From Populus alba (Eukaryota > Streptophyta > Magnoliopsida > Malpighiales > Salicaceae), in assembly GCF_005239225.2 (NCBI RefSeq), contig NC_133296.1, forward strand, positions 6,634,001-6,698,000: 64,000 nucleotides of DNA. Reading direction: 5' to 3'. The first letter of the stretch is position 1, and every line of letters starts with the position of its first letter. The notes beneath the pieces are model-generated. The model was not told the DNA's origin, did not search any database, and saw nothing but the letters and a program-made list of their open reading frames with translations. A program made the position numbers and the translations under genes. Shown here piece by piece: positions 36,021 through 48,600 of this stretch.

Positions 36021-37444
36021 AACAACAATAATAAAGAAGAGAATGAAGAAATTAATGAGAACTTTGAGTTGAAAGATTAATGTAAGGATTAAACAACGAT
36101 AAAAATAAATGTCAAGGTTAGAGGATCCACTAATGGTACTTCAAACAAGTATAGTATAAACTCTTATTACTCAATTGGAAACCACACATAAAGGAGGTTC
36201 CAATCAGATTATAAATTGTTAACATGATTACATTAGTTATCTTATTCGAATAAAGCTAATACTTGTAAATGTTGGCAGGCATTCATGATTATAACTTATG
36301 TTAACAACAAATCAAGTTCCTTTCATAGCTCAGGTGTCGGTTATACCATACAGTATGGGCTATGAAAGTACCAAGTATTTGTTGTACCAAGTGTTATACA
36401 ACATAAATCTAGATTAACCATTTAACAAGCAAAGTATTAAAAGTGAACAAGATAACAAATATAAAACATGTTAGTATCCAACGTTAAGGTCCATGTTAAG
36501 TTTATATTATACTTATTTTTACACCATTAGTGTACCCTTTTCACCTTAACATAATTAACTTAGCTAAACATAATGAAAGAAAGAAACATAGATGAACAAG
36601 ATAAGAACATAAATGAGAAAGAAGTTAACTAAGTAAAGGAAAGGAAATGAAGTGCATAAACTTGATATTAATGAAAGCAAAACATAAGCAATACAAAGAG
36701 AGAAAGCAAGAGCATGATCTTGATCTGGAAACCAAGATGCCTCAATACATGGTAAGTGCCTCCTTTTATAGGCCAAAATTTGGAACTATTGATTTGTTGA
36801 CTAATTGATGAGTGGGTGGCCACATCTTGACTTGGTGACAATCCTTATCTTCTTGTCTGAACAAGAAGTCATTTATAACATCATAATTTTCCCAGAATCC
36901 TCAAGAATGTTCTAGGAAATTGTCTCAGATTTCCAACAAAAAAAAGATGAGGTCATTTGTACTTCTAGAACTCAAGATATGGGCTGAACACTAAATAGTG
37001 TCTGGGCTGCAGGACAGCTTCGGACTTCTTCGTTGTTCCTTCAGTTTGGATGTCAAAACAGCCTTTTTAAATCTTGGGATCCCATAAAAGTTGTAGGCCT
37101 TTGTCTTACCTTTCCATCCATATAAAATGGACCTAAATCCGAGATCTAGAGCTCCAGATATGATCCAATTACCGAGCAATATTCCGGTTTGGACTGCACC
37201 GGCATCTCTTTTTTAAGTTTGGCCATCTCTTTGTCCTTTCACTTTCAATACTTAAACTCATCAATCAATCCTTTTATTTATGTGATAGGCCTGCATTTAA
37301 GATGAGCATTTACCATAAATTAAGGTATCTTATAGTATCAAACTTGTTATTATAAAACATGCTTTAGTTAAGGAGTTATTGATACTTCAAGTGCAAAATG
37401 ATGATATAAAACCTTGATAAACATGCACTTTTAAGTACTAATCA
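35970..37444 (-). repeat. 3' LTR of element A (3' end missing)
   Basis: It starts TGATTAGTACTTAAAAGTGC at 37444 reading down. A TATA box (CCTATAAAAGG, minus strand) lies near 36768. The last roughly 110 bases found in the LTR of C are absent. Confidence 0.85.
35973..36034. repeat. CAA/ACA microsatellite at the truncated end of LTR A
   Basis: A run of AAC units interrupted by AAT. In element C the LTR has TTATTATTGTTGTTG-type sequence at the matching place (about 57505-57545), so the array expanded from LTR sequence. Confidence 0.85.
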
Positions 37445-37456
37445 CACCCCCCAACC
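37445..37456 (-). other. Polypurine tract of element A
   Basis: GGTTGGGGGGTG directly precedes the LTR start on the minus strand, the same as in element C. Confidence 0.75.
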
Positions 37457-37799
37457 AGCTTATTACTAGTCCCTAGTAATCTAAAGCGTTAAAATAGAGA
37501 AACAATTTGCAAGTTTCACAAAGCAAGGCATTCATCATTCAACTTCCATTAATCTATCCAGATAAACAAACTCTCATTAAATTTATATTACTGCTTCATA
37601 CTTCTTAAACAAGATATTAATAAACCTTCTTTTTATGTGCTCAATATATGAAAACATAGATGATGGGGCTTTTGTTGGAAGAAAACAATATTATGTTCAA
37701 ATGTTTAAGGTGAACTTCCTTGGGTTGGGATTATTATTATTATTATTATTATTATTTTTTAATTTTATTTTATTTATATACACATACAACTTAAAACAC

Positions 37800-38070
37800 A
37801 ATGTATCTTTAACCCATGTAACGAGTTTTAGGCTAATGACTCCCAGACTAGTTGGTCTTAGAGCATTAGGTGTTGAGACACCCCTACGAGCTTAACAACT
37901 CGGGTTGCAAATACTGATACGTAGATAGTGCAATGTTTGATTCCCTTAAGCTTTTCTCCTTAACCCATGTAACAAGTTTTGGGCCAATAGCTCCCAAGTC
38001 AGTTGACTTTAGGGTATTAAGTGTTAAAACACCCCTTCGGGCTTAATTGCTTAGGTTAGGGGGGCTACGA
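37800..38070 (-). repeat. Twin structured repeats of element A
   Basis: Two diverged units with the same hairpins as those in element C (63228-63480). Hairpin AAGTC/GACTT is kept at about 37996-38009. The other unit has AGACC/AGTCT near 37850, one pair weakened by a G to A change. Confidence 0.75.
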
Positions 38071-38605
38071 AACCAAACTTATCTACGTTTCTATTATCAT
38101 CAATATTATCAATAATTTTTTTTTTTTGCAAATTATATACTATCCCTTCCTCTTAGTTGTTCCCTTCAACAAAAGAATATAAATAATGTAATAATCCAAT
38201 GTGCAACCCACAATCATATGTTAAAGTGTGTGTGTGAAAATGAAGGTTTAATAATACTTGTTAAATGAGTATATGAGCAGAATCAAGTGATAACAATGCG
38301 AGAGTTTGTAAACCTGAATATTTCAAGAAGTATTCTAATAGGCCTTGTTATGAATATTGCAAATAACAATTAGAAAATTTTTACTAAGATGCGTCTCAAG
38401 AATAATTCCTTTTTTTTAAACTACTACCCTCTCCCCCAAACCAAAACGAGACATTGTCCTCAATGTCCCAAGGTAGAAAGATAGAGTATAGAAGACATCA
38501 CCTGAAATAGCGAACAATGACAAACCTGAAACACACTTAAGCAAATATAAGAAGTAACAAAACAAAATAATATGCTATTAATAAAACCAAAAGACACAAG
38601 GATTC

Positions 38606-39256
38606 ACAGATGAAGGCTCAAACTAATCTAAGCTTTTTACGGCTTTCCTTAGCTGACCAATTTAGGCGACTCATGCAAGGATCAATGACAGGGATGAAAA
38701 ATTGTAGTTGGTCAATCAATTGTTCAGCAGTAGCAGTAGAGATTATGATTTGTCATGCTGAAGATGTTAGAAATTCTTGTTCCACAGCTTGATCAAGGAA
38801 AGACAACAACTTATCATAAAAACCATTAACATTTAACAAACCTATAGGTTTATGGTGAATGTGCAGTTGGGCCCAAGAGGAAATATGAAAGATCTCTTCC
38901 AATGTGCCCAGACCACCTGGTAAGGCAATGAAGGCATCAACATGGCTAAACATGGCATTCAGTCGATCAGACATTGTTGGGACCTGTAATTCCTCTCCAA
39001 TTGTTTTTCCAATGATGTCCCCATTTGTCAAAGCTTTGGGGACAACCCCCAAAACTTGACTGCCTCCTAAAAATGCAGCCATTAAAACACCTCCCATTAA
39101 CCCAAGGCTGCCTCCCCCATACTCTAAATGAATCATTCTCTCAGCTAGTGCTTGACCAAGATGATTTGCTGATTCTAAAAACTCCTTTTCTTTCCCAGGG
39201 CTGGATCCACTGAAAACACAAATATTTCTTATGTGATGACTTGAGGAACCTGCCAT
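38606..39256 (-). pseudogene. LOG-type phosphoribohydrolase cargo gene of element A (nonsense-mutated)
   Basis: LOG enzymes release active cytokinin bases from their riboside 5'-monophosphates in the cytosol. From an ATG at 39256 the frame runs 167 codons: ICVFSGSSPGKEKEF at 12-26, the nucleotide-binding YGGGSLGLMGG at 46-56, an Arg at 98 in MSDRLNAM (the usual Lys after the catalytic Arg is Leu), and the signature PGGLGTLEE at 113-121 with its conserved Glu. A stop at 38753 then cuts it. Element C has CGA at that codon, so this is a CpG-type C to T change. Coding resemblance continues to about 38606, where a one-base loss also disturbs the end. Full length would match ordinary plant LOG proteins (about 215 residues). 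It has no introns, unlike host LOG genes. Confidence 0.85.
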
Positions 39257-39494
39257 TTCTACACACTTCTATATTTGATGAATGTATGGGATAAGTAGAA
39301 ATGAAGGGAAGGAAGAGAAGAATTTATAGATGAAAAAGTGAAAATGCAATCATACCACCTATATGTAGGCCAGTTGTAGTCTCACACTCTCTCTCTTTAT
39401 TTATTTATTTTGACAAAGCATGTATGTACAGGTAGTTGTGATTGTGGCTCACATCTTCCCTTGGTTTTACATCTAAGAAAGGCTTAAACGACCT

Positions 39495-40044
39495 CTATAG
39501 GTCGGGGATAGGCTTCCCATCCAGTTTTCTTAAAAACTGGCAAACAAGGTCTTTTTTAGTCAGATTCCCAAGACTAAGTCGATCATGTTCTTTATGGAAT
39601 CGTGGTCATAAACCATGAATTACACAATGCACATCTCCACTAGGATGCGTCTCAAGGGTCAACAAAAGATTATCTAAAGACCCCTTACTTAGGCCATCCT
39701 TAATGAATTGTATTTTATCTTCATGGTTTACAAATACCATTCCTAAAGAACGACATGTCGCATTACAAGTCCATCTAGCACATCTGTGACAGACTTTCAG
39801 TCGTTTTGCACAACGTTTTGTTTGCAAAAGTGCTTTTACCTGTTCCAGGCATGTGTGAAATGAAAGAATTGGAGGACTCACCTGATAATCGGACCTTTGC
39901 TTCAATCAGCCAACGAATATCTTCAGGAATTCCATGGTTCATTAACAACCTCAATCTTTCACACCTAGCACGATAAATTTTTGTAATCGCATTTTGAGGC
40001 AGAGCGGGAAAATACTTTTTCAATTTTTCAAGAGTGGTGTCCAT
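39495..40044 (-). pseudogene. Cysteine-rich cargo ORF of element A (frameshifted)
   Basis: This is the same gene as the intact 182-codon ORF of element C (61092-61640), with near-identical protein pieces: LEKLKKYFPALPQNAI, MNHGIPEDIRWLIEAKVRLS, RCARWTCNATC and FIKDGLSKGSLDNLLLTLE. An extra base just before the basic region shifts the frame near 39815. The product description is given for the C copy. Confidence 0.82.
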
Positions 40045-40200
40045 TTTCAAATGAGAATTGGATGGGAGATTCAAAGAAAGAAGAAAGAGCAGAGAATTGC
40101 ACAATTATATACACAGATATCAGTTATCATTGGAAACTGAAAGAACCGACTTAAGAGTCACGGAGTACCGTTATCCGCCATTTGACCGGGGTGAGAGAAA

Positions 40201-43200
40201 CTAGCAAAATAAAAGATACACCAAAACAAAAACAAAACAATGTGAGAAAAAGAATAAATCTTTATATACAGGATCACTCAATTCAGTAGAGTCATTTTCA
40301 ACTGAAAAATTGTCAAAATAAACTTTCAACCGATGCCCATTTACCTTGAAAACATTGCCATTCTTTGGATTCTCAATATCACAGGCCCCATATGGATACA
40401 CATGTTTCACAATAAAAGGACTGCTCCATCTTGATCTTAGTTTTCCAGGAAATAAATGGAGTCGAGAATTATAAAGCAAGACTTTTTGACCAACATTGAA
40501 TGTTTTTCTCAGTATTTTCTTGTCATGAAACTCTTTGATTCTTGCTTTATGAATTCTTGAATTGTCATATGCATCATTTCTAATTTCCTCAAGCTCATTT
40601 ATTTGCAATTTTCGCAGCTGACTAGCATCATCAATGTTTGAATTGAAAGCTTTAATAGCCCAATAAGCTTTATGTTCAATTTTCACAGGCAAGTGACAAG
40701 GTTTTCCTTAGACTAGTCTATAAGGTGACATACCTAATGATGTTTTATATGCAGTTCGATAAGCCCAAAGTGCATCATTAAGTCTTAAAGACCAGTCTTT
40801 CCGATTAAGGTTCACCGTTTTCTCCAAGATCTGTTTGATCTTCCTATTAGCAAGCTCTACTTGTCCACTTGTCTGAGGGTGATAAGGGGTGACAACTTTG
40901 TGTGTGATTCCATATTTCTTCATTAAAGAAGCAAATGGCTTGTTGCAGAAATGTGTTCCACCATCACTTATTATGGCTCGAGGGATTCCAAATCGACTCA
41001 AAATATTGTCTTTCAAAAACTTTATCACTGTTTTGTGATCATAGTTTCGACTTGAAATTGCCTCTATCCATTTTGAAACATAATCTATTGCGACTAATAT
41101 GTACACGAAACCAAATGATGGAGGAAATGGACCCATGAAATCTATACCCCAACAATCAAAGATCTCAATGACAAGAATAGGATTTAAAGGCATCATGTGA
41201 CGTTTTGAAATAGATCCCAACTTTTGACAATTTTCACAAGTCTTGCAGAATGCATGTGAGTCTTTGAACATGGTGGGCCAATAAAATCCACTTTGTAAGA
41301 TTTTTGCAGTTGTCTTTCTTGATGAGAAATGACCCCCACATGCCTCAGAATGACAAAATTTAATGACACTACTTCCCTCATTGTCAGGAATGCATCTTCG
41401 AAATATTTGATCAGGACAATATTTGAATAAATAAGGGTCATCCCAATAAAAGTTCTTCACTTCGTTCAAGAACTTTCTTTTGTCTTGGGTACTCCAATGA
41501 GCTGGCAATTGTCCTGAAACAAGAAAATTAACAATATTAGCAAACCAAGGCATCGTACAAACAGAAAGTAAAGATTCATCAGGAAAATAGTCATCGATTG
41601 GTGTGATGTCAGATTTCAAAACTGTTGTCAATCTTGACAAATGATCTGCAACAACATTTTCGGTGCCTTTCTTGGTCTTTGATTGTGATATCAAATTCTT
41701 GAAGTAACAAAATCCACCGCACCAATCTAGCTTTAGAATCTTTCTTAGAAAGAAGATATTTCAATGCTGCATGATCACTAAAAACAACAACAGGTGAGCC
41801 AACTAGATAAGACTTGAATTTATCACAAGCAAATACTACTGCAAGTAATTCTTTTTCAGTGGTGGTGTAATTCATTTGACCACTATTTAAAGTTTTACTT
41901 GCATAGTAAATCACATTAGGTTTCTTATCTTTTCTTTGTCCCAAGACAGCACCCACGGCATAATCACTAGCGTCATACATTATTTCAAAAGGTAATGACC
42001 AATCAGGAGGTTGAATGACAGGAGCAGAAGTAAGCAAGTTTTTAAGTTTAACAAAGGCTTCTTCATAATGTTCAGTCCATTCAAAAATATTATCCTTTGT
42101 TAGAAGGTTACTCAAGGGCTTAGATATTACACTTAAATCTTTGATGAACCTTCTGTAAAAACCAGCATGTCCTAAGAATGATCTAACATCTTTAACAGAT
42201 TTTGGTATTGGTAAGTTGGCAATTAACTCGATTTTAGATTTGTCAACCTCAATTCCTTTCGATGAAACAATGTGACCAAGTACAATGCCGTTTCTTACCA
42301 TAAAGTGACATTTTTCCCAATTCAGTACAAGATTCTTTTCTTCAAACCTGCTCAAAACCTTTTCTAAGTTAGTCAAACAATCATCAAATGAATCACCAAA
42401 AACAGAAAAATCATCCATAAAAATCTCAAGAAAACGTTCAACCATATCACTGAATATGCTAAGCATGCATCTTTGAAACGTGGCTGGTGCATTACATAAT
42501 CCAAAAGGCATCCTTCGATATGTAAAAGTACTAAATGGACATGTGAAAGTAGTCTTCTCTTGATCTTCCAATGCAATTTCAATTTGATTGTAACCTGAAT
42601 AGCCATCTAGGAAACAATAAAATTCATGACCTGCAACTCTTTCTAGGATTTGATCCATGAAAGGTAAAGGGAAATGATCTTTTCTAGTCATAGAATTAAG
42701 TTTCCTATAGTCAATGCACATATGCCAACCAGTAACAGTCCTAGTTGGAATTAACTCATTTTTCTCATTCGTTATCACAGTGACTCCATACTTTTTGGGT
42801 ACAACTTGGACTTATCCATTTGCTGTCAGAAATAGGATAAATGATTCCATTATCTAGAAGCTTAATGACTTCATTTTTCATTACTTCTTTCATATTAGGA
42901 TTAAGCCTTCGTTACATTTCTCTAGAGGGTTTAGTATTTTCCTCCAAATAAATCATGTGTGTGCAAATCAAAGGCTAATTCCTTTTATGTCAGCTATGGT
43001 CCATCCTAATGCATTTTTATGCATTTTCAGAGTCTGTAATAACTTACCTTCTTGATGTGCATTAAGTTTGGAAGAGATTATTACCGGAAAAGTTTTATTT
43101 TCTCCTAAAAATGAGTATTTGAGATTAAATGGTAACGGCTTCAATTCAGTTTTGGTGGTTGAACACTTGAAGGTAATGGGCTCAAATTGATCATGGTGAA

Positions 43201-43448
43201 AATTCTTCAATTTGTGGTCTCCAATTGCATGCCTTTGATTCCTGAAAGTAGACCATTTGCAAATCATCAGATTCATCAATCTCAGTTTCACTGGAAGTGG
43301 TTTGAAATTGATTATGAACTAATTTTTCAATAAAGTCCACTTCCTATAAATCATTATCATCTCCAGGTTGCTTGTAAATGTTGAAATTATTCATCTCCAA
43401 TGTCATGTTTCCAAATGATAGCTTCATCAGTCCATTCCTACAATTAAA
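40201..43448 (-). pseudogene. Athila-like pol of element A
   Basis: Minus-strand order is: end of the protease region (43448-43310), RT with [20 protein letters not shown] and the active site IFMDDFSVF near 42410, RNase H with [15 protein letters not shown] near 41960, the integrase zinc-binding H-H-C-C region near 41340-41220, a DDE core ([29 protein letters not shown]) in one open frame 41694-40708, and the integrase C-terminus 40692-40201. Breaks are a stop and frameshift upstream of RT near 42780-42970, a frameshift between RNase H and integrase near 41690, and a stop at about 40706 where B has Tyr. It is not functional as it stands. Confidence 0.9.
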
Positions 43449-44467
43449 AGATTAACCATTTAACAAGCAAAGTATTAAAAGTGAAGAAGATAACAAAACA
43501 TGTTAGTATCCAACGTTAAGGTCCATGTTAAGTTTATATTATACTTATTCTTACACCATTAGTGTACCCTTTCCAGCTTTGACATAATTAACTTAGCTAA
43601 ACATAATGAAAGAAAGGAAACATAGTAGAGAACAAGATAAGAACATAAATGAGAAAGAAGTTAACTAAGTAAATGAAAGGAAATGAAGGTGCATAAACTT
43701 GATATTAATGAAAAGCAAAACATAAGCAATACAAAAGAGAGAAAGCAAGAGCATGATCTTGATCTGAAAACCAAGATGCCTCAATAACATGGTAAGTGCC
43801 TCCTTTTATAGGCCAAAATTTTGGAACTATTGATTGTTGACTAATTGATGAGTGGGTGGCCACATCTTGACTTGGTGACAATCCTTATCTTCTTGTCTGA
43901 ACAAGACGTCATTGCTAACATCATAATTTTCCCAGAATCCTCAAGAATGTTCTAGGAAATTGTCTCAGCTTTCCAACAAAAAAAAAAAGATGAGGTCATT
44001 TGGATTTCTAGAACTCAAGATATGGGTTGAACACTAAATAGTGTCTGGGCTGCAGGACAGCTTCGGACTTCTTCGTTGTTCCTTCAGTTTGGACTTCAAA
44101 ACGGCCTTTTTAAATCTTAGGCTCCTCATAAAAGTTGTAGGCCTTTGTCTTACCTTTCCATCCATATAAAATGGATCTAAATCCGAGATCTAGAGCTCCA
44201 GATATGATCCAATTACCAAGCAATGTTCCGGTTTGGACTGCACCGGCATCTCTTTGTCCTTTCACTTTCAATACTTAAACTCATCAATCAATCCTTTTAT
44301 TTATGTGATAGGCCTGCATTTAAGATGAACATTTACCATAAATTAAGGTATCTTATAGTATCAAACTTGTTATTATAAAACATGCTTTAGTTAAGGAGTT
44401 ACTGATACTTCAAGTGCAAAATGATGATATAAAACCTTGATAAACATGCACTTTAAGTAACTAATCA
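43449..44467 (-). repeat. 5' LTR fragment of element A
   Basis: About 1.02 kb of LTR from its TG start at 44467 to a deletion junction at about 43449, where it is joined to sequence near the end of protease. Element B has the identical junction. Confidence 0.88.
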
Positions 44468-45261
44468 GCTGTTGAGACTGGAAAAAATCACAAAATCTTC
44501 TTTCAGAAAATTGGGTGATAAAAAATCCAAAAACCCACTTGCTTTATTTTTTGGTTTTAAAGGCCTCACCTTACTATGTTTACATGCAGTGAACATGAAA
44601 AGTCCTCATACGTTAAAAGATGCTTTGCTTTCAAATTAGGATAAATTAATTGTTGTTAGTTGAAAAGGAGATTTAATGCTTAATTAATTATCACATCATC
44701 GCCAACTGATCAAGCCTATATGGTGTGGATTCGATTCCAAGATTCCATACATAGTACAATTTTCTCTACTTTAATCCCTCTAATCAAGGACTAAAATGAG
44801 ATTTACTTTTTCCTGTATTTATTATGGGAAAGAACATCAACAATATTTTCAAAGACAAATAATTTTCTTCTTTGCTATGTTTATGTTTTCAATTGCTAGG
44901 TGCATGCCTATGTTGAGAGAAAAGCATTGGCACATTCCTTGAATGATACCAAGACTGCTGTCCAACAACTTCACATGTTAGCAAGTGCAATAGTGACTAT
45001 AATTATAATTGTGATCTCCCTTTTGATAAACGGATTGGCGACGACCAAGGTTTTAGTTGTTTTCACATCTCAACTGCTACTCGTGGGGTTCATGTTCCAA
45101 AACACTTGCAAAACTATCTTTGAGTCCATCATTTTTCGTCTTTGTTATGCATCCTTTTGTTGTTGGCGGATCGTTGTGTTATCGATGGCCTACATGTAAA
45201 CTTTTTTATTATTAAGCCCTAACTAGCTTGCTAGTCACAACATAGTTGAACCTAATTTAGC

Positions 45262-45310
<49 letters not shown>

Positions 45311-46078
45311 GATGATTGTGGAAGAGATAAATATTTTGACAACTATGTTTTTTACAGTATGATGCGGAGAAGAATATATTATCCAAATCTATTCTTCTTA
45401 CAAAGCCTATCAGTAATTTCAGAAGAAGTCCAGACATGGGGGGATGCTATTGAACATCACCATTTGATTTGTGTTTTGTTTTTTCCACTTCTGTTGATGA
45501 CTTCAATGCTCTCAAGAAAGCTATACAACTGTAAGTTATTAATCTCATTTGCATTCAAAATATTTCTAGTGTTAGACAAAATTACTTCTTAAAGTAATTA
45601 GCTTGCCTAAATCACACTTATTTTGCTAATAGAAATCAATATTTTCTAGATATTAGTTAATTATTACCGATTTTTCTCTATATATCTAGCACATTATGTA
45701 ACACATATATTAGTAATATGCTGATAAAATGCAAAAGCTTTAGAGATTGGTCAATTGATAATTAGTATTTGTATTAGTTTTCAAGAAAATACCATTATGG
45801 AATACTGCAGATACATTGAGAGCAAACCAAAGCACTGGAACCCAAAGCACACATTGCTGGTGAAGGAGATAGAAAATGTAAACAAAATGAAGCTTACTCT
45901 CTGTGTTCAACACACTATGAACCATCAAAACTACAGGGAAAAGAGCGCTCAAAGATCGGAGCTTGTTTTTGAACTAAAGAAGATTTTTGACAACCTTGGC
46001 ATTAAGTACCATCTCCTTCCACAACAAGTACATCTTATGCATGTAGATATGTTCGGCAACGGGGGAATGCCAATGTAA
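44468..46078 (+). pseudogene. MSL10-like pseudogene copy 2
   Basis: It retains the end of exon 2 (from 44468), exon 3 (44900-45197), exon 4 (45312-45530) and exon 5 (45811-46078, YIESKPKHWNPKHTLLVKE to HVDMFGNGGMPM). Breaks are: retrotransposon A inserted in exon 2; the exon-2 donor is GATAAA instead of GTAAGC; frameshifts in exon 3 near 45138 and 45170; an extra T and stop near 45352 in exon 4; and a stop near 45450. The upstream exon 1 is absent. Confidence 0.88.
45263..45307. repeat. AT microsatellite in pseudogene intron
   Basis: About 22 TA units. The mirror copy at 50895-50949 has a different length and interruptions. Confidence 0.9.
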
Positions 46079-47685
46079 TCTTCATACAAATGCAATTATT
46101 TGGAGTGGAAAAAGAAAATTATCACACATTCAATATGGCCATATACCAGCCATTCTCTTAATTGCATGTGCTTTTCTTTCCTTTTGTTAACTTCTTTTCT
46201 GTAGCTTAAATTACTGCGAGAATTAATGATGGAAAAGAAAAAATTATATATAGGGAGTGCTTTTATAATTAATAAAATTCTTTTCTCATTTCATATCGAT
46301 CACATTAGTAGCCCTGTAGTGAATACTATATATGAATTTATCGATCATGTTAATTGCTCGGCTAGGGTAAATATGATTCTCTTTCGCGCGGGAAAGATCT
46401 TCGTTCTTCCTTGACCGTGATAACCAGTCTTTTCAGACGGGAGAATCAAAGAAGCTTTCCAAGCTTGCTGAACGTAGTCGGGTCTGGCTTGGGCAGGGGA
46501 ATGCTTGGAATAATTGTTCTATATAACAATTTCTTCCCGCTCAGACCAGTCAGCTAAGAAGGAAGCTTTATCAGGCAAGACGCTGATGAGTTTTCATCAT
46601 CCACCGCCACAACCAGGACAACATTTATATGTGGCAAGATGTTGGCTTTGACGGAAAATTTTCAGGAGCAATACAATGACATTCTAGGAGCAAAAAAATC
46701 TGCTCAGGCTCAGCAACCGAAACAGCAAGTAATTTATGGGAGAGACGTTGGAAGCCTGACAAAATCCCATAAACGACAATCGAAATTCAGCAGGCAACAA
46801 ACTCTCCTCGGTCCGGCGGTTCAAGATCAATTTTTCTGCGTTGGTGTTAGTATTCGCTAGACTCTACTATTCTGCGCATGACATCGGCATCAGCTGGCGA
46901 CTTTGTCTCGTGCTTGGAGTATCGGTGTTTCGGGGTTGCGTGGCAGGGATATAGCGTGCTGTACATAGGATGTATCAGCAACCAACAGGATAATGTAATC
47001 TATGGAGAGCACGTTAGGGGATTTAATTCATACTGATAGTTAATTGACACACAACAAATGCTAAGCAGACCGACGTTAATTTGCAAACACAATGAAAAAA
47101 CAAAGCATGCACTAGTAGCCTGAAGAAGAAACAGACCTGGAAGAGCGTAAGAGACCGTAGTGGCTATTTTTTCTGGCCAGATTTTAAATGTGCTAGAAAA
47201 AATGGAGCAAACGTGGTATTTTTTCTATCTTTCTTTTTTTTCTGTTTTCTCTGCTTCATTCTTTTTTTTTTTTCTCGCTGCTATGCCCAGTTCACCCACT
47301 ATTCATTAGAGGAGGCTTCTATAAATTAGTCATAATATAACTCTTATTTAGAAAAGATTCAATGCAGAATTGAATTCCAGGAAGCAAAATCCTTACAGAT
47401 TTTTGCATAACAAAAATGCAAAAAAGGAAACTAAAAATATTCTTGATTTCTTTATGATTTTAGCAATTAGTTTTCATTGATCAAATCGTCAGGTATACTC
47501 CTTTTCTTTCTTCTATAGAGTTGTGACCATGTGAAGTACCAGCCTGCTCTCGTTTGAAAATGAGGCGAAAAAAAAGTGGCCTTCAGCTCTCATTCAAGTG
47601 AGAAGAAAACATGAAACCCAAACATGAAATTGCAAATAAAAAAGGAATAGAAAAAAACAGGCTGCTGTGCAGGTTAAAAACCGTG
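46079..47685. other. Left-arm 3' flank of the MSL10-like pseudogene
   Basis: It is mirrored by about 48770-50142 with many small indels. A short ORF at 46639-46860 (MLALTENFQEQYNDILGAKK) is broken in the mirror copy, so I do not regard it as a gene. The stretch ends at the gap. Confidence 0.6.
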
Positions 47686-48185
47686 NNNNNNNNNNNNNNN
47701 NNNNNNNNNNNNNNNNNNNNNNNNNNNNNNNNNNNNNNNNNNNNNNNNNNNNNNNNNNNNNNNNNNNNNNNNNNNNNNNNNNNNNNNNNNNNNNNNNNNN
47801 NNNNNNNNNNNNNNNNNNNNNNNNNNNNNNNNNNNNNNNNNNNNNNNNNNNNNNNNNNNNNNNNNNNNNNNNNNNNNNNNNNNNNNNNNNNNNNNNNNNN
47901 NNNNNNNNNNNNNNNNNNNNNNNNNNNNNNNNNNNNNNNNNNNNNNNNNNNNNNNNNNNNNNNNNNNNNNNNNNNNNNNNNNNNNNNNNNNNNNNNNNNN
48001 NNNNNNNNNNNNNNNNNNNNNNNNNNNNNNNNNNNNNNNNNNNNNNNNNNNNNNNNNNNNNNNNNNNNNNNNNNNNNNNNNNNNNNNNNNNNNNNNNNNN
48101 NNNNNNNNNNNNNNNNNNNNNNNNNNNNNNNNNNNNNNNNNNNNNNNNNNNNNNNNNNNNNNNNNNNNNNNNNNNNNNNNNNNNN
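47686..48185. other. Assembly gap (500 N) at the centre of the inverted repeat
   Basis: Exactly 500 unknown bases. The left flank is the inner end of the left arm and the right flank is the tandem repeat family also found beside the first gap. Confidence 0.98.
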
Positions 48186-48600
48186 TTGATTTTGATATCA
48201 GAAGCTCAAGATATTCCTGTTTGAATATCTAACATGAAAGTAAGAGAAACTTGCACGAGAAGGACTTGACCTAGGGTTTTGCACTAAAAACACTATTTAT
48301 GTCACAAATTTTGTTGATTTGTTCTTAGGTCATACTCTCAGTCATATCGTGATATTTGGCATTGTCAGTTTATGAATTAGATCTGGAGACCCTTTTTCAC
48401 TAACCAGATTAGTGCTAGAATCTATTCTCTGAAACGATTTAATCTCACTTCGACTCCTCCATCAAAGTTGTAGTCTTGGACGCGTAAATAAATTTGGGTG
48501 TTTGAATCGCTTGATTTTGATATCAAAAGCTCAAGATATTCCTGCTTGAATATCTAGTGTGAAGCAGAGATTATACAGCGAGAAAGGATTTTTTTTTTGC
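48186..48600. repeat. Tandem repeat units of about 325 bp beside the central gap
   Basis: ATATCAGAAGCTCAAGATAT at 48195 recurs as ATATCAAAAGCTCAAGATAT at 48520. It belongs to the same family as 28480-29241. Confidence 0.8.

Larger units (their letters stand above)
35970..44467 (-). mobile_element. Athila-like Ty3/gypsy element A (minus strand, truncated)
   Basis: From its 5' end (44467) it holds a truncated LTR, pol (RT, RNase H, integrase), a cysteine-rich cargo ORF, a LOG-type cargo gene, twin hairpin repeats, a polypurine tract and a 3' LTR cut off at the CAA microsatellite at 35973-36034. Gag, primer-binding site and most of protease are deleted. Its 5' LTR abuts exon 2 of an MSL10-like pseudogene. 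Confidence 0.88.

Noticed and set aside
36564..36776. 70-codon ORF in the LTR (MAYKRRHLPCIEASWF), present in two LTR copies
   Set aside because: It overlaps the TATA box and the transcript start. The frame is not kept in the LTRs of C and of the 5' fragment of A because of small indels.
46639..46860. 73-codon ORF downstream of MSL pseudogene copy 2
   Set aside because: The mirror sequence in the right arm has frameshifts and stops, and no known family is recognisable.
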